A stretch of 64,000 nt of DNA from Tridacna crocea (GCA_943736015.1 OX031065.1:14165427-14229426); one strand, 5' to 3'; counted from the first letter of the stretch, positions 7,696 to 22,430 are shown. Notes: generated by a model from the sequence alone, not told the origin. Program-made: numbers and translations.

Positions 7696-9333
7696 TTGAA
7701 GAGATTAGAAAAATTACACTTCAGTTGCCTTTGTTTGATATATGGGTTTTCAGTGTCTTTTTTAGCCACTTGTCACATTAATTTTTGGGTTTTTTCTACA
7801 CTGTACATTGATCACTTTGGCTTATTGAAAAGTTTCAATGTGCAGCATTTATTGTGGGTCCAGTTAGAAAAGCGAATCCAGTTTAGGGCTTGGGAGGGGG
7901 GGTGCATCGAGGGTTTAAGGGAAGTAACTCTTGCAAGGGGCTTGAAAAGACCAAAACAAGGTCTTCTGGGCCCCTATTTTCTTAAATGTTTGCCCATTTT
8001 CAGTGAAATCTGGCATGTGTGGATGGTGCATGCCTGGCAGTTTGCCAAGGACTGCACAGCAGCCTTTAAAGAAGACTTTAAATCCACTTTTATGCCGTTT
8101 TTTTTCACTGTTTTTTATCTATAAATTAGCGCCCATTTTGGAGCGATTTTGAAGGCCTCTGATTGGCTGATGGGCCCAGCTTTGAATTTGGCTGTTGGTA
8201 CCCATTCTGATTTCCTTAAAGCTTCTCTGATTGGATAATTTCAGAGAGGGAAGAGATTTGATTGGCTGATGGGAAGGGGGGGGAAATATCTGTTTATCCT
8301 TATTAACCTTTTACCACATAATGAAGCGGCTTTTTAACACCCCGAAGGCTTTTGAAAATAAACTGAGGAAAGGAGAAAATGCGGGCTACCAGCATTTTCT
8401 CCTTTTCCCACAATGTTTTCTACCCTATCAAAGAAAAAAATTGGATATTTTAGTTATTCTTACATCTTATTTAATCTTTATGGCCTACTTCTAAATTCTT
8501 CAAACAAGAACAAGATTTTTTTATCGGAAAAAGTTTCCGCAACTGCAACCGGTTGCTTCTGAATTTTATATTTTCGCGCAGCGGTTAAACATAAAATTTG
8601 ACTTATGACTCGCGTGGTCGTCAAAATTGGTTCAATGTTTTCGTCACCCTGGTAAGAAAACAGGGAAAAATTTGGTTTACCTTTCTTTGATTTGTACAAC
8701 AGGTATCGGTTGCCTCCGAAAGTGTCGAAGTTGATTTTACGATGTTACGCACAGCACGTAACAGTCACGTGTCAGCGAGATGGTCACCGTAACCAAATCA
8801 GTGGCCCTAGTGAGAGAAAATGAAAAAGAAAAATCCGTATAATAGACTTAAGCAACCATTGTCGTATGCTATAAAATATTCCCTAAGTCGAATTTTCATG
8901 TTTTTGCGGATACGTAAGAGGCACCTGCCAGACAGTAGACAACCTAAATGGGTTTGTTGTCAGGTATAAAAAGATTGGAAAAAAAAAAATATTAGAAATT
9001 ATATAAGTTCCCTCTATTTGACCTATCAAGCAACAGGTGTCGTCTGCTATGAAATGCTCCGTAAGTCAATTTTTCGCGGAGACGTAACTGACACCTATGA
9101 GACGGTAGTCAACGTAAATGGATTTGTCGTCACGGTATAAAGAGATTGGAGAAAAAAATATACAGTAAAAATTTAGTTCCTTTTGTTTGATTTATGCAAT
9201 AAGAAGCAGTTGCTACTGAAAGAGCCTTCAGTCTTTTTTTAGCCACTTGTCGCATTATTTTCTGGGGTTTTCGCATGAGCGTAACGGGCACATATGAGAC
9301 GGTAGTCAACGTAACTGGGTTTCTTGTTGTGGT
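7696..9333 (+). repeat. Unit 5 (1638 bp)
   Basis: A typical unit with few distinguishing alleles: TAATTT, poly-G 8, tttggttt near 8670, cagcgag, poly-A 11. Last unit before the seven-unit duplicated block. Confidence 0.95.
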
Positions 9334-10960
9334 TTGAAGAGATTAGAAAAATTACACTTCAGTTGCCTTTGTTTGATATATGGGTTTTCAGTGTCTTTTT
9401 TAGCCACTTGTCACATTAATTTTTGGGTTTTTTCTACACTGTACATTGATCACTTTGGCTTATTGAAAAGTTTCAATGTGCAGCATTTATTGTGGGTCCA
9501 GTTAGAAAAGCGAATCCAGTTTAGGGCTTGGGAGGGGGGGGTGCATCGAGGGTTTAAGGGAAGTAACTCTTGCAAGGGGCTTGAAAAGACCAAAACAAGG
9601 TCTTCTGGGCCCCTATTTTCTTAAATGTTTGCCCATTTTCAGTGAAATCTGGCCTGTGTGGATGGTGCATGCCTGGCAGTTTGCCAAGGACTGCACAGCA
9701 GCCTTTAAAGAAGACTTTAAATCCACTTTTATGCCGTTTTTTTTCACTGTTTTTTATCTATAAATTAGCGCCCATTTTGGAGCGATTTTGAAGGCCTCTG
9801 ATTGGCTGATGGGCCCAGCTTTGAATTTGGCTGTTGGTACCCATTCTGATTTCCTTAAAGCTTCTCTGATTGGATCATTTCAGAGAGGGAAGAGATTTGA
9901 TTGGCTGATGGGAAGGGGGGGGAAATATCTGTTTATCCTTATTAACCTTTTACCACATAATGAAGCGGCTTTTTAACACCCCGAAGGCTTTTGAAAATAA
10001 ACTGAGGAAAGGAGAAAATGCGGGCTACCAGCATTTTCTCCTTTTCCCACAATGTTTTCTACCCTATCAAAGAAAAAAATTGGATATTTTAGTTATTCTT
10101 ACATCTTATTTAATCTTTATGGCCTACTTCTAAATTCTTCAAACAAGAACAAGATTTTTTTATCGGAAAAAGTTTCCGCAACTGCAACCGGTTGCTTCTG
10201 AATTTTATATTTTCGCGCAGCGGTTAAACATAAAATTTGACTTATGACTCGCGTGGTCGTCAAAATTGGTTCAATGTTTTCGTCACCCTGGTAAGAAAAC
10301 AGGGAAAAATTTTGTTTACCTTTCTTTGATTTGTACAACAGGTATCGGTTGCCTCCGAAAGTGTCGAAGTTGATTTTACGATGTTACGCACAGCACGTAA
10401 CAGTCACGTGTCAGCGAGATGGTCACCGTAACCAAATCAGTGGCCCTAGTGAGAGAAAATGAAAAAGAAAAATCCGTATAATAGACTTAAGCAACCATTG
10501 TCGTATGCTATAAAATATTCCCTAAGTCGAATTTTCATGTTTTTGCGGATACGTAAGAGGCACCTGCCAGACAGTAGACAACCTAAATGGGTTTGTTGTC
10601 AGGTATAAAAAGATTGGAAAAAAAAAAATATAAGTTCCCTCTATTTGACCTATCAAGCAACAGGTGTCGTCTGCTATGAAATGCTCCGTAAGTCAATTTT
10701 TCGCGGAGACGTAACTGACACCTATGAGACGGTAGTCAACGTAAATGGATTTGTCGTCACGGTATAAAGAGATTGGAGAAAAAAATATACAGTAAAAATT
10801 TAGTTCCTTTTGTTTGATTTATGCAATAAGAAGCAGTTGCTACTGAAAGAGCCTTCAGTCTTTTTTTAGCCACTTGTCGCATTATTTTCTGGGGTTTTCG
10901 CATGAGCGTAACGGGCACATATGAGACGGTAGTCAACGTAACTGGGTTTCTTGTTGTGGT
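9334..10960 (+). repeat. Unit 6 (1627 bp), 12-bp deletion
   Basis: Shortest unit. A 12-bp deletion removes tattagaaatta-type sequence after the poly-A near 10628. The G-tract of the quadruplex motif is 8 instead of 7 (near 9533-9540), and ggcctgtg replaces ggcatgtg near 9650. TCATTT. Apart from the deletion it matches unit 13. Confidence 0.95.
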
Positions 10961-12601
10961 TTGAAGAGATTAGAAAAATTACACTTCAGTTGCCTTTGTT
11001 TGATATATGGGTTTTCAGTGTCTTTTTTAGCCACTTGTCACATTAATTTTTGGGTTTTTTCTACACTGTACATTGATCACTTTGGCTTATTGAAAAGTTT
11101 CAATGTGCAGCATTTATTGTGGGTCCATTTAGAAAAGCGAATCCAGTTTAGGGCTTGGGAGGGGGGGTGCATCGAGGGTTTAAGGGAAGTAACTCTTGCA
11201 AGGGGCTTGAAAAGACCAAAACAAGGTCTTCTGGGCCCCTATTTTCTTAAATGTTTGCCCATTTTCAGTGAAATCTGGCATGTGTGGATGGTGCATGCCT
11301 GGCAGTTTGCCAAGGACTGCACAGCAGCCTTTAAAGAAGACTTTAAATCCACTTTTATGCCGTTTTTTTTCACTGTTTTTTATCTATAAATTAGCGCCCA
11401 TTTTGGAGCGATTTTGAAGGCCTCTGATTGGCTGATGGGCCCAGCTTTGAATTTGGCTGTTGGTACCCATTCTGATTTCCTTAAAGCTTCTCTGATTGGA
11501 TAATTTCAGAGAGGGAAGAGATTTGATTGGCTGATGGGAAGGGGGGGGGAAATATCTGTTTATCCTTATTAACCTTTTACCACATAATGAAGCGGCTTTT
11601 TAACACCCCGAAGGCTTTTGAAAATAAACTGAGGAAAGGAGAAAATGCGGGCTACCAGCATTTTCTCCTTTTCCCACAATGTTTTCTACCCTATCAAAGA
11701 AAAAAATTGGATATTTTAGTTATTCTTACATCTTATTTAATCTTTATGGCCTACTTCTAAATTCTTCAAACAAGAACAAGATTTTTTTATCGGAAAAAGT
11801 TTCCGCAACTGCAACCGGTTGCTTCTGAATTTTATATTTTCGCGCAGCGGTTAAACATAAAATTTGACTTATGACTCGCGTGGTCGTCAAAATTGGTTCA
11901 ATGTTTTCGTCACCCTGGTAAGAAAACAGGGAAAAATTTTGTTTACCTTTCTTTGATTTGTACAACAGGTATCGGTTGCCTCCGAAAGTGTCGAAGTTGA
12001 TTTTACGATGTTACGCACAGCACGTAACAGTCACGTGTCAGCGAGATGGTCACCGTAACCAAATCAGTGGCCCTAGTGAGAGAAAATGAAAAAGAAAAAT
12101 CCGTATAATAGACTTAAGCAACCATTGTCGTATGCTATAAAATATTCCCTAAGTCGAATTTTCATGTTTTTGCGGATACGTAAGAGGCACCTGCCAGACA
12201 GTAGACAACCTAAATGGGTTTGTTGTCAGGTACAAAAAGATTGGAAAAAAAAAAAAATATTAGAAATTATATAAGTTCCCTCTATTTGACCTATCAAGCA
12301 ACAGGTGTCATCTGCTATGAAATGCTCCGTAAGTCAATTTTTCGCGGAGACATAACTGACACCTATGAGACGGTAGTCAACGTAAATGGATTTGTCGTCA
12401 CGGTATAAAGAGATTGGAGAAAAAAATATACAGTAAAAATTTAGTTCCTTTTGTTTGATTTATGCAATAAGAAGCAGTTGCTACTGAAAGAGCCTTCAGT
12501 CTTTTTTTAGCCACTTGTCGCATTATTTTCTGGGGTTTTCGCATGAGCGTAACGGGCACATATGAGACGGTAGTCAACGTAACTGGGTTTCTTGTTGTGG
12601 T
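10961..12601 (+). repeat. Unit 7 (1641 bp)
   Basis: Private to units 7 and 14: gtccatttag near 11125, caggtacaaaaag near 12228 (destroys a TATAAAA-like motif), and two CpG-to-CpA changes (gtgtcatctg near 12306, gacataactg near 12350). Poly-A 13, poly-G 9, TAATTT. Confidence 0.95.
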
Positions 12602-14240
12602 TTGAAGAGATTAGAAAAATTACACTTCAGTTGCCTTTGTTTGATATATGGGTTTTCAGTGTCTTTTTTAGCCACTTGTCACATTAATTTTTGGGTTTTT
12701 TCTACACTGTACATTGATCACTTTGGCTTATTGAAAAGTTTCAATGTGCAGCATTTATTGTGGGTCCAGTTAGAAAAGCGAATCCAGTTTAGGGCTTGGG
12801 AGGGGGGGTGCATCGAGGGTTTAAGGGAAGTAACTCTTGCAAGGGGCTTGAAAAGACCAAAACAAGGTCTTCTGGGCCCCTATTTTCTTAAATGTTTGCC
12901 CATTTTCAGTGAAATCTGGCATGTGTGGATGGTGCATGCCTGGCAGTTTGCCAAGGACTGCACAGCAGCCTTTAAAGAAGACTTTAAATCCACTTTTATG
13001 CCGTTTTTTTTCACTGTTTTTATCTATAAATTAGCGCCCATTTTGGAGCGATTTTGAAGGCCTCTGATTGGCTGATGGGCCCAGCTTTGAATTTGGCTGT
13101 TGGTACCCATTCTGATTTCCTTAAAGCTTCTCTGATTGGATCATTTCAGAGAGGGAAGAGATTTGATTGGCTGATGGGAAGGGGGGGGAAATATCTGTTT
13201 ATCCTTATTAACCTTTTACCACATAATGAAGCGGCTTTTTAACACCCCGAAGGCTTTTGAAAATAAACTGAGGAAAGGAGAAAATGCGGGCTACCAGCAT
13301 TTTCTCCTTTTCCCACAATGTTTTCTACCCTATCAAAGAAAAAAATTGGATATTTTAGTTATTCTTACATCTTATTTAATCTTTATGGCCTACTTCTAAA
13401 TTCTTCAAACAAGAACAAGATTTTTTTATCGGAAAAAGTTTCCGCAACTGCAACCGGTTGCTTCTGAATTTTATATTTTCGCGCAGCGGTTAAACATAAA
13501 ATTTGACTTATGACTCGCGTGGTCGTCAAAATTGGTTCAATGTTTTCGTCACCCTGGTAAGAAAACAGGGAAAAATTTGGTTTACCTTTCTTTGATTTGT
13601 ACAACAGGTATCGGTTGCCTCCGAAAGTGTCGAAGTTGATTTTACGATGTTACGCACAGCACGTAACAGTCACGTGTCAGCGAGATGGTCACCGTAACCA
13701 AATCAGTGGCCCTAGTGAGAGAAAATGAAAAAGAAAAATCCGTATAATAGACTTAAGCAACCATTGTCGTATGCTATAAAATATTCCCTAAGTCGAATTT
13801 TCATGTTTTTGCGGATACGTAAGAGGCACCTGCCAGACAGTAGACAACCTAAATGGGTTTGTTGTCAGGTATAAAAAGATTGGAAAAAAAAAAAATATTA
13901 GAAATTATATAAGTTCCCTCTATTTGACCTATCAAGCAACAGGTGTCGTCTGCTATGAAATGCTCCGTAAGTCAATTTTTCGCGGAGACGTAACTGACAC
14001 CTATGAGACGGTAGTCAACGTAAATGGATTTGTCGTCACGGTATAAAGAGATTGGAGAAAAAAATATACAGTAAAAATTTAGTTCCTTTTGTTTGATTTA
14101 TGCAATAAGAAGCAGTTGCTACTGAAAGAGCCTTCAGTCTTTTTTTTAGCCACTTGTCGCATTATTTTCTGGGGTTTTCGCATGAGCGTAACGGGCACAT
14201 ATGAGACGGTAGTCAACGTAACTGGGTTTCTTGTTGTGGT
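12602..14240 (+). repeat. Unit 8 (1639 bp)
   Basis: T5 run before atctataaatt (near 13016), TCATTT, poly-G 8, tttggttt, poly-A 12, T8 before agccac near 14145. Pairs with unit 15. Confidence 0.95.
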
Positions 14241-15878
14241 TTGAAGAGATTAGAAAAATTACACTTCAGTTGCCTTTGTTTGATATATGGGTTTTCAGTG
14301 TCTTTTTTAGCCACTTGTCACATTAATTTTTGGGTTTTTTCTACACTGTACATTGATCACTTTGGCTTATTGAAAAGTTTCAATGTGCAGCATTTATTGT
14401 GGGTCCAGTTAGAAAAGCGAATCCAGTTTAGGGCTTGGGAGGGGGGGTGCATCGAGGGTTTAAGGGAAGTAACTCTTGCAAGGGGCTTGAAAAGACCAAA
14501 ACAAGGTCTTCTGGGCCCCTATTTTCTTAAATGTTTGCCCATTTTCAGTGAAATCTGGCATGTGTGGATGGTGCATGCCTGGCAGTTTGCCAAGGACTGC
14601 ACAGCAGCCTTTAAAGAAGACTTTAAATCCACTTTTATGCCGTTTTTTTTCACTGTTTTTATCTATAAATTAGCGCCCATTTTGGAGCGATTTTGAAGGC
14701 CTCTGATTGGCTGATGGGCCCAGCTTTGAATTTGGCTGTTGGTACCCATTCTGATTTCCTTAAAGCTTCTCTGATTGGATCATTTCAGAGAGGGAAGAGA
14801 TTTGATTGGCTGATGGGAAGGGGGGGGAAATATCTGTTTATCCTTATTAACCTTTTACCACATAATGAAGCGGCTTTTTAACACCCCGAAGGCTTTTGAA
14901 AATAAACTGAGGAAAGGAGAAAATGCGGGCTACCAGCATTTTCTCCTTTTCCCACAATGTTTTCCACCCTATCAAAGAAAAAAATTGGATATTTTAGTTA
15001 TTCTTACATCTTATTTAATCTTTATGGCCTACTTCTAAATTCTTCAAACAAGAACAAGATTTTTTTATCGGAAAAAGTTTCCGCAACTGCAACCGGTTGC
15101 TTCTGAATTTTATATTTTCGCGCAGCGGTTAAACATAAAATTTGACTTATGACTCGCGTGGTCGTCAAAATTGGTTCAATGTTTTCGTCACCCTGGTAAG
15201 AAAACAGGGAAAAATTTTGTTTACCTTTCTTTGATTTGTACAACAGGTATCGGTTGCCTCCGAAAGTGTCGAAGTTGATTTTACGATGTTACGCACAGCA
15301 CGTAACAGTCACGTGTCAGCGAGATGGTCACCGTAACCAAATCAGTGGCCCTAGTGAGAGAAAATGAAAAAGAAAAATCCGTATAATAGACTTAAGCAAC
15401 CATTGTCGTATGCTATAAAATATTCCCTAAGTCGAATTTTCATGTTTTTGCGGATACGTAAGAGGCACCTGCCAGACAGTAGACAACCTAAATGGGTTTG
15501 TTGTCAGGTATAAAAAGATTGGAAAAAAAAAAAATATTAGAAATTATATAAGTTCCCTCTATTTGACCTATCAAGCAACAGGTGTCGTCTGCTATGAAAT
15601 GCTCCGTAAGTCAATTTTTCGCGGAGACGTAACTGACACCTATGAGACGGTAGTCAACGTAAATGGATTTGTCGTCACGGTATAAAGAGATTGGAGAAAA
15701 AAATATACAGTAAAAATTTAGTTCCTTTTGTTTGATTTATGCAATAAGAAGCAGTTGCTACTGAAAGAGCCTTCAGTCTTTTTTTAGCCACTTGTCGCAT
15801 TATTTTCTGGGGTTTTCGCATGAGCGTAACGGGCACATATGAGACGGTAGTCAACGTAACTGGGTTTCTTGTTGTGGT
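14241..15878 (+). repeat. Unit 9 (1638 bp)
   Basis: T5 run, TCATTT, poly-G 8, ttttccaccc near 14962 (others have ttttctaccc), poly-A 12. Pairs with unit 16. Confidence 0.95.
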
Positions 15879-17518
15879 TTGAAGAGATTAGAAAAATTAC
15901 ACTTCAGTTGCCTTTGTTTGATATATGGGTTTTCAGTGTCTTTTTTAGCCACTTGTCACATTAATTTTTGGGTTTTTTCTACACTGTACATTGATCACTT
16001 TGGCTTATTGAAAAGTTTCAATGTGCAGCATTTATTGTGGGTCCAGTTAGAAAAGCGAATCCAGTTTAGGGCTTGGGAGGGGGGGTGCATCGAGGGTTTA
16101 AGGGAAGTAACTCTTGCAAGGGGCTTGAAAAGACCAAAACAAGGTCTTCTGGGCCCCTATTTTCTTAAATGTTTGCCCATTTTCAGTGAAATCTGGCATG
16201 TGTGGATGGTGCATGCCTGGCAGTTTGCCAAAGACTGCACAGCAGCCTTTAAAGAAGACTTTAAATCCACTTTTATGCCGTTTTTTTTCACTGTTTTTAT
16301 CTATAAATTAGCGCCCATTTTGGAGCGATTTTGAAGGCCTCTGATTGGCTGATGGGCCCAGCTTTGAATTTGGCTGTTGGTACCCATTCTGATTTCCTTA
16401 AAGCTTCTCTGATTGGATCATTTCAGAGAGGGAAGAGATTTGATTGGCTGATGGGAAGGGGGGGGGGAAAATATCTGTTTATCCTTATTAACCTTTTACC
16501 ACATAATGAAGCGGCTTTTTAACACCCCGAAGGCTTTTGAAAATAAACTGAGGAAAGGAGAAAATGCGGGCTACCAGCATTTTCTCCTTTTCCCACAATG
16601 TTTTCCACCCTATCAAAGAAAAAAATTGGATATTTTAGTTATTCTTACATCTTATTTAATCTTTATGGCCTACTTCTAAATTCTTCAAACAAGAACAAGA
16701 TTTTTTTATCGGAAAAAGTTTCCGCAACTGCAACCGGTTGCTTCTGAATTTTATATTTTCGCGCAGCGGTTAAACATAAAATTGGACTTATGACTCGCGT
16801 GGTCGTCAAAATTGGTTCAATGTTTTCGTCACCCTGGTAAGAAAACAGGGAAAAATTTTGTTTACCTTTCTTTGATTTGTACAACAGGTATCGGTTGCCT
16901 CCGAAAGTGTCGAAGTTGATTTTACGATGTTACGCACAGCACGTAACAGTCACGTGTCAGCGAGATGGTCACCGTAACCAAATCAGTGGCCCTAGTGAGA
17001 GAAAATGAAAAAGAAAAATCCGTATAATAGACTTAAGCAACCATTGTCGTATGCTATAAAATATTCCCTAAGTCGAATTTTCATGTTTTTGCGGATACGT
17101 AAGAGGCACCTGCCAGACAGTAGACAACCTAAATGGGTTTGTTGTCAGGTATAAAAAGATTGGAAAAAAAAAAATATTAGAAATTATATAAGTTCCCTCT
17201 ATTTGACCTATCAAGCAACAGGTGTCGTCTGCTATGAAATGCTCCGTAAGTCAATTTTTCGCGGAGACGTAACTGACACCTATGAGACGGTAGTCAACGT
17301 AAATGGATTTGTCGTCACGGTATAAAGAGATTGGAGAAAAAAATATACAGTAAAAATTTAGTTCCTTTTGTTTGATTTATGCAATAAGAAGCAGTTGCTA
17401 CTGAAAGAGCCTTCAGTCTTTTTTTAGCCACTTGTCGCATTATTTTCTGGGGTTTTCGCATGAGCGTAACGGGCACATATGAGACGGTAGTCAACGTAAC
17501 TGGGTTTCTTGTTGTGGT
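15879..17518 (+). repeat. Unit 10 (1640 bp)
   Basis: ttgccaaagac near 16228, T5 run, TCATTT, poly-G 10 followed by A4 near 16458, ttttccaccc, attggactt near 16782. This combination recurs only in units 17 and 22. Confidence 0.95.
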
Positions 17519-19155
17519 TTGAAGAGATTAGAAAAATTACACTTCAGTTGCCTTTGTTTGATATATGGGTTTTCAGTGTCTTTTTTAGCCACTTGTCACA
17601 TTAATTTTTGGGTTTTTTCTACACTGTACATTGATCACTTTGGCTTATTGAAAAGTTTCAATGTGCAGCATTTATTGTGGGTCCAGTTAGAAAAGCGAAT
17701 CCAGTTTAGGGCTTGGGAGGGGGGGTGCATCGAGGGTTTAAGGGAAGTAACTCTTGCAAGGGGCTTGAAAAGACCAAAACAAGGTCTTCTGGGCCCCTAT
17801 TTTCTTAAATGTTTGCCCATTTTCAGTGAAATCTGGCATGTGTGGATGGTGCATGCCTGGCAGTTTGCCAAGGACTGCACAGCAGCCTTTAAAGACTTTA
17901 AATCCACTTTTATGCCGTTTATTTTCACTGTTTTTTATCTATAAATTAGCGCCCATTTTGGAGCGATTTTGAAGGCCTCTGATTGGCTGATGGGCCCAGC
18001 TTTGAATTTGGCTGTTGGTACCCATTCTGATTTCCTTAAAGCTTCTCTGATTGGATCATTTCAGAGAGGGAAGAGATTTGATTGGCTGATGGGAAGGGGG
18101 GGGAAATATCTGTTTATCCTTATTAACCTTTTACCACATAATGAAGCGGCTTTTTAACACCCCGAAGGCTTTTGAAAATAAACTGAGGAAAGGAGAAAAT
18201 GCGGGCTACCAGCATTTTCTCCTTTTCCCACAATGTTTTCTACCCTATCAAAGAAAAAAATTGGATATTTTAGTTATTCTTACATCTTATTTAATCTTTA
18301 TGGCCTACTTCTAAATTCTTCAAACAAGAACAAGATTTTTTTATCGGAAAAAGTTTCCGCAACTGCAACCGGTTGCTTCTGAATTTTATATTTTCGCGCA
18401 GCGGTTAAACATAAAATTTGACTTATGACTCGCGTGGTCGTCAAAATTGGTTCAATGTTTTCGTCACCCTGGTAAGAAAACAGGGAAAAATTTTGTTTAC
18501 CTTTCTTTGATTTGTACAACAGGTATCGGTTGCCTCCGAAAGTGTCGAAGTTGATTTTACGATGTTACGCACAGCACGTAACAGTCACGTGTCAGCGAGA
18601 TGGTCACCGTAACCAAATCAGTGGCCCTAGTGAGAGAAAATGAAAAAGAAAAATCCGTATAATAGACTTAAGCAACCATTGTCGTATGCTATAAAATATT
18701 CCCTAAGTCGAATTTTCATGTTTTTGCGGATACGTAAGAGGCACCTGCCAGACAGTAGACAACCTAAATGGGTTTGTTGTCAGGTATAAAAAGATTGGAA
18801 AAAAAAAAAATATTAGAAATTATATAAGTTCCCTCTATTTGACCTATCAAGCAACAGGTGTCGTCTGCTATGAAATGCTCCGTAAGTCAATTTTTCTCGG
18901 AGACGTAACTGACACCTATGAGACGGTAGTCAACGTAAATGGATTTGTCGTCACGGTATAAAGAGATTGGAGAAAAAAATATACAGTAAAAATTTAGTTC
19001 CTTTTGTTTGATTTATGCAATAAGAAGCAGTTGCTACTGAAAGAGCCTTCAGTCTTTTTTTAGCCACTTGTCGCATTATTTTTCTGGGGTTTTCGCATGA
19101 GCGTAACGGGCACATATGAGACGGTAGTCAACGTAACTGGGTTTCTTGTTGTGGT
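17519..19155 (+). repeat. Unit 11 (1637 bp)
   Basis: 3-bp deletion and gtttattttc variant, TCATTT, poly-A 12, an extra T in cattatttttctgg near 19077. Private ttctcggag near 18895, which distinguishes it from its counterpart units 18 and 23. Confidence 0.95.
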
Positions 19156-20791
19156 TTGAAGAGATTAGAAAAATTACACTTCAGTTGCCTTTGTTTGATA
19201 TATGGGTTTTCAGTGTCTTTTTTAGCCACTTGTCACATTAATTTTTGGGTTTTTTCTACACTGTACATTGATCACTTTGGCTTATTGAAAAGTTTCAATG
19301 TGCAGCATTTATTGTGGGTCCAGTTAGAAAAGCGAATCCAGTTTAGGGCTTGGGAGGGGGGGTGCATCGAGGGTTTAAGGGAAGTAACTCTTGCAAGGGG
19401 CTTGAAAAGACCAAAACAAGGTCTTCTGGGCCCCTATTTTCTTAAATGTTTGCCCATTTTCAGTGAAATCTGGCATGTGTGGATGGTGCATGCCTGGCAG
19501 TTTGCCAAGGACTGCACAGCAGCCTTTAAAGACTTTAAATCCACTTTTATGCCGTTTATTTTCACTGTTTTTTATCTATAAATTAGCGCCCATTTTGGAG
19601 CGATTTTGAAGGCCTCTGATTGGCTGATGGGCCCAGCTTTGAATTTGGCTGTTGGTACCCATTCTGATTTCCTTAAAGCTTCTCTGATTGGATAATTTCA
19701 GAGAGGGAAGAGATTTGATTGGCTGATGGGAAGGGGGGGGGAAATATCTGTTTATCCTTATTAACCTTTTACCACATAATGAAGCGGCTTTTTAACACCC
19801 CGAAGGCTTTTGAAAATAAACTGAGGAAAGGAGAAAATGCGGGCTTCCAGCATTTTCTCCTTTTCCCACAATGTTTTCTACCCTATCAAAGAAAAAAATT
19901 GGATATTTTAGTTATTCTTACATCTTATTTAATCTTTATGGCCTACTTCTAAATTCTTCAAACAAGAACAAGATTTTTTTATCGGAAAAAGTTTCCGCAA
20001 CTGCAACCGGTTGCTTCTGAATTTTATATTTTCGCGCAGCGGTTAAACATAAAATTTGACTTATGACTCGCGTGGTCGTCAAAATTGGTTCAATGTTTTC
20101 GTCACCCTGGTAAGAAAACAGGGAAAAATTTTGTTTACCTTTCTTTGATTTGTACAACAGGTATCGGTTGCCTCCGAAAGTGTCGAAGTTGATTTTACGA
20201 TGTTACGCACAGCACGTAACAGTCACGTGTCAGCGAGATGGTCACCGTAACCAAATCAGTGGCCCTAGTGAGAGAAAATGAAAAAGAAAAATCCGTATAA
20301 TAGACTTAAGCAACCATTGTCGTATGCTATAAAATATTCCCTAAGTCGAATTTTCATGTTTTTGCGGATACGTAAGAGGCACCTGCCAGACAGTAGACAA
20401 CCTAAATGGGTTTGTTGTCAGGTATAAAAAGATTGGAAAAAAAAAAATATTAGAAATTATATAAGTTCCCTCTATTTGACCTATCAAGCAACAGGTGTCG
20501 TCTGCTATGAAATGCTCCGTAAGTCAATTTTTCGCGGAGACGTAACTGACACCTATGAGACGGTAGTCAACGTAAATGGATTTGTCGTCACGGTATAAAG
20601 AGATTGGAGAAAAAAATATACAGTAAAAATTTAGTTCCTTTTGTTTGATTTATGCAATAAGAAGCAGTTGCTACTGAAAGAGCCTTCAGTCTTTTTTTAG
20701 CCACTTGTCGCATTATTTTCTGGGGTTTTCGCATGAGCGTAACGGGCACATATGAGACGGTAGTCAACGTAACTGGGTTTCTTGTTGTGGT
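19156..20791 (+). repeat. Unit 12 (1636 bp)
   Basis: 3-bp deletion class, TAATTT, poly-G 9, hairpin loop variant gggcttcca near 19842, shared only with units 19 and 24. Last unit of the first seven-unit block. Confidence 0.95.
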
Positions 20792-22430
20792 TTGAAGAGA
20801 TTAGAAAAATTACACTTCAGTTGCCTTTGTTTGATATATGGGTTTTCAGTGTCTTTTTTAGCCACTTGTCACATTAATTTTTGGGTTTTTTCTACACTGT
20901 ACATTGATCACTTTGGCTTATTGAAAAGTTTCAATGTGCAGCATTTATTGTGGGTCCAGTTAGAAAAGCGAATCCAGTTTAGGGCTTGGGAGGGGGGGGT
21001 GCATCGAGGGTTTAAGGGAAGTAACTCTTGCAAGGGGCTTGAAAAGACCAAAACAAGGTCTTCTGGGCCCCTATTTTCTTAAATGTTTGCCCATTTTCAG
21101 TGAAATCTGGCCTGTGTGGATGGTGCATGCCTGGCAGTTTGCCAAGGACTGCACAGCAGCCTTTAAAGAAGACTTTAAATCCACTTTTATGCCGTTTTTT
21201 TTCACTGTTTTTTATCTATAAATTAGCGCCCATTTTGGAGCGATTTTGAAGGCCTCTGATTGGCTGATGGGCCCAGCTTTGAATTTGGCTGTTGGTACCC
21301 ATTCTGATTTCCTTAAAGCTTCTCTGATTGGATCATTTCAGAGAGGGAAGAGATTTGATTGGCTGATGGGAAGGGGGGGGAAATATCTGTTTATCCTTAT
21401 TAACCTTTTACCACATAATGAAGCGGCTTTTTAACACCCCGAAGGCTTTTGAAAATAAACTGAGGAAAGGAGAAAATGCGGGCTACCAGCATTTTCTCCT
21501 TTTCCCACAATGTTTTCTACCCTATCAAAGAAAAAAATTGGATATTTTAGTTATTCTTACATCTTATTTAATCTTTATGGCCTACTTCTAAATTCTTCAA
21601 ACAAGAACAAGATTTTTTTATCGGAAAAAGTTTCCGCAACTGCAACCGGTTGCTTCTGAATTTTATATTTTCGCGCAGCGGTTAAACATAAAATTTGACT
21701 TATGACTCGCGTGGTCGTCAAAATTGGTTCAATGTTTTCGTCACCCTGGTAAGAAAACAGGGAAAAATTTTGTTTACCTTTCTTTGATTTGTACAACAGG
21801 TATCGGTTGCCTCCGAAAGTGTCGAAGTTGATTTTACGATGTTACGCACAGCACGTAACAGTCACGTGTCAGCGAGATGGTCACCGTAACCAAATCAGTG
21901 GCCCTAGTGAGAGAAAATGAAAAAGAAAAATCCGTATAATAGACTTAAGCAACCATTGTCGTATGCTATAAAATATTCCCTAAGTCGAATTTTCATGTTT
22001 TTGCGGATACGTAAGAGGCACCTGCCAGACAGTAGACAACCTAAATGGGTTTGTTGTCAGGTATAAAAAGATTGGAAAAAAAAAAATATTAGAAATTATA
22101 TAAGTTCCCTCTATTTGACCTATCAAGCAACAGGTGTCGTCTGCTATGAAATGCTCCGTAAGTCAATTTTTCGCGGAGACGTAACTGACACCTATGAGAC
22201 GGTAGTCAACGTAAATGGATTTGTCGTCACGGTATAAAGAGATTGGAGAAAAAAATATACAGTAAAAATTTAGTTCCTTTTGTTTGATTTATGCAATAAG
22301 AAGCAGTTGCTACTGAAAGAGCCTTCAGTCTTTTTTTAGCCACTTGTCGCATTATTTTCTGGGGTTTTCGCATGAGCGTAACGGGCACATATGAGACGGT
22401 AGTCAACGTAACTGGGTTTCTTGTTGTGGT
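20792..22430 (+). repeat. Unit 13 (1639 bp)
   Basis: Counterpart of unit 6 (G8 tract near 20991, ggcctgtg near 21109, TCATTT) but without its 12-bp deletion. The length difference of exactly 12 bp fits a single event after the block duplication. Confidence 0.95.

Noticed and set aside
12086..12274. ATG-initiated basic 62-codon frame in units 7 and 14
   Set aside because: In other units gtataa gives a stop after about 48 codons; the extension depends on one T-to-C change and the poly-A length. Low-complexity, lysine-rich, no domain.
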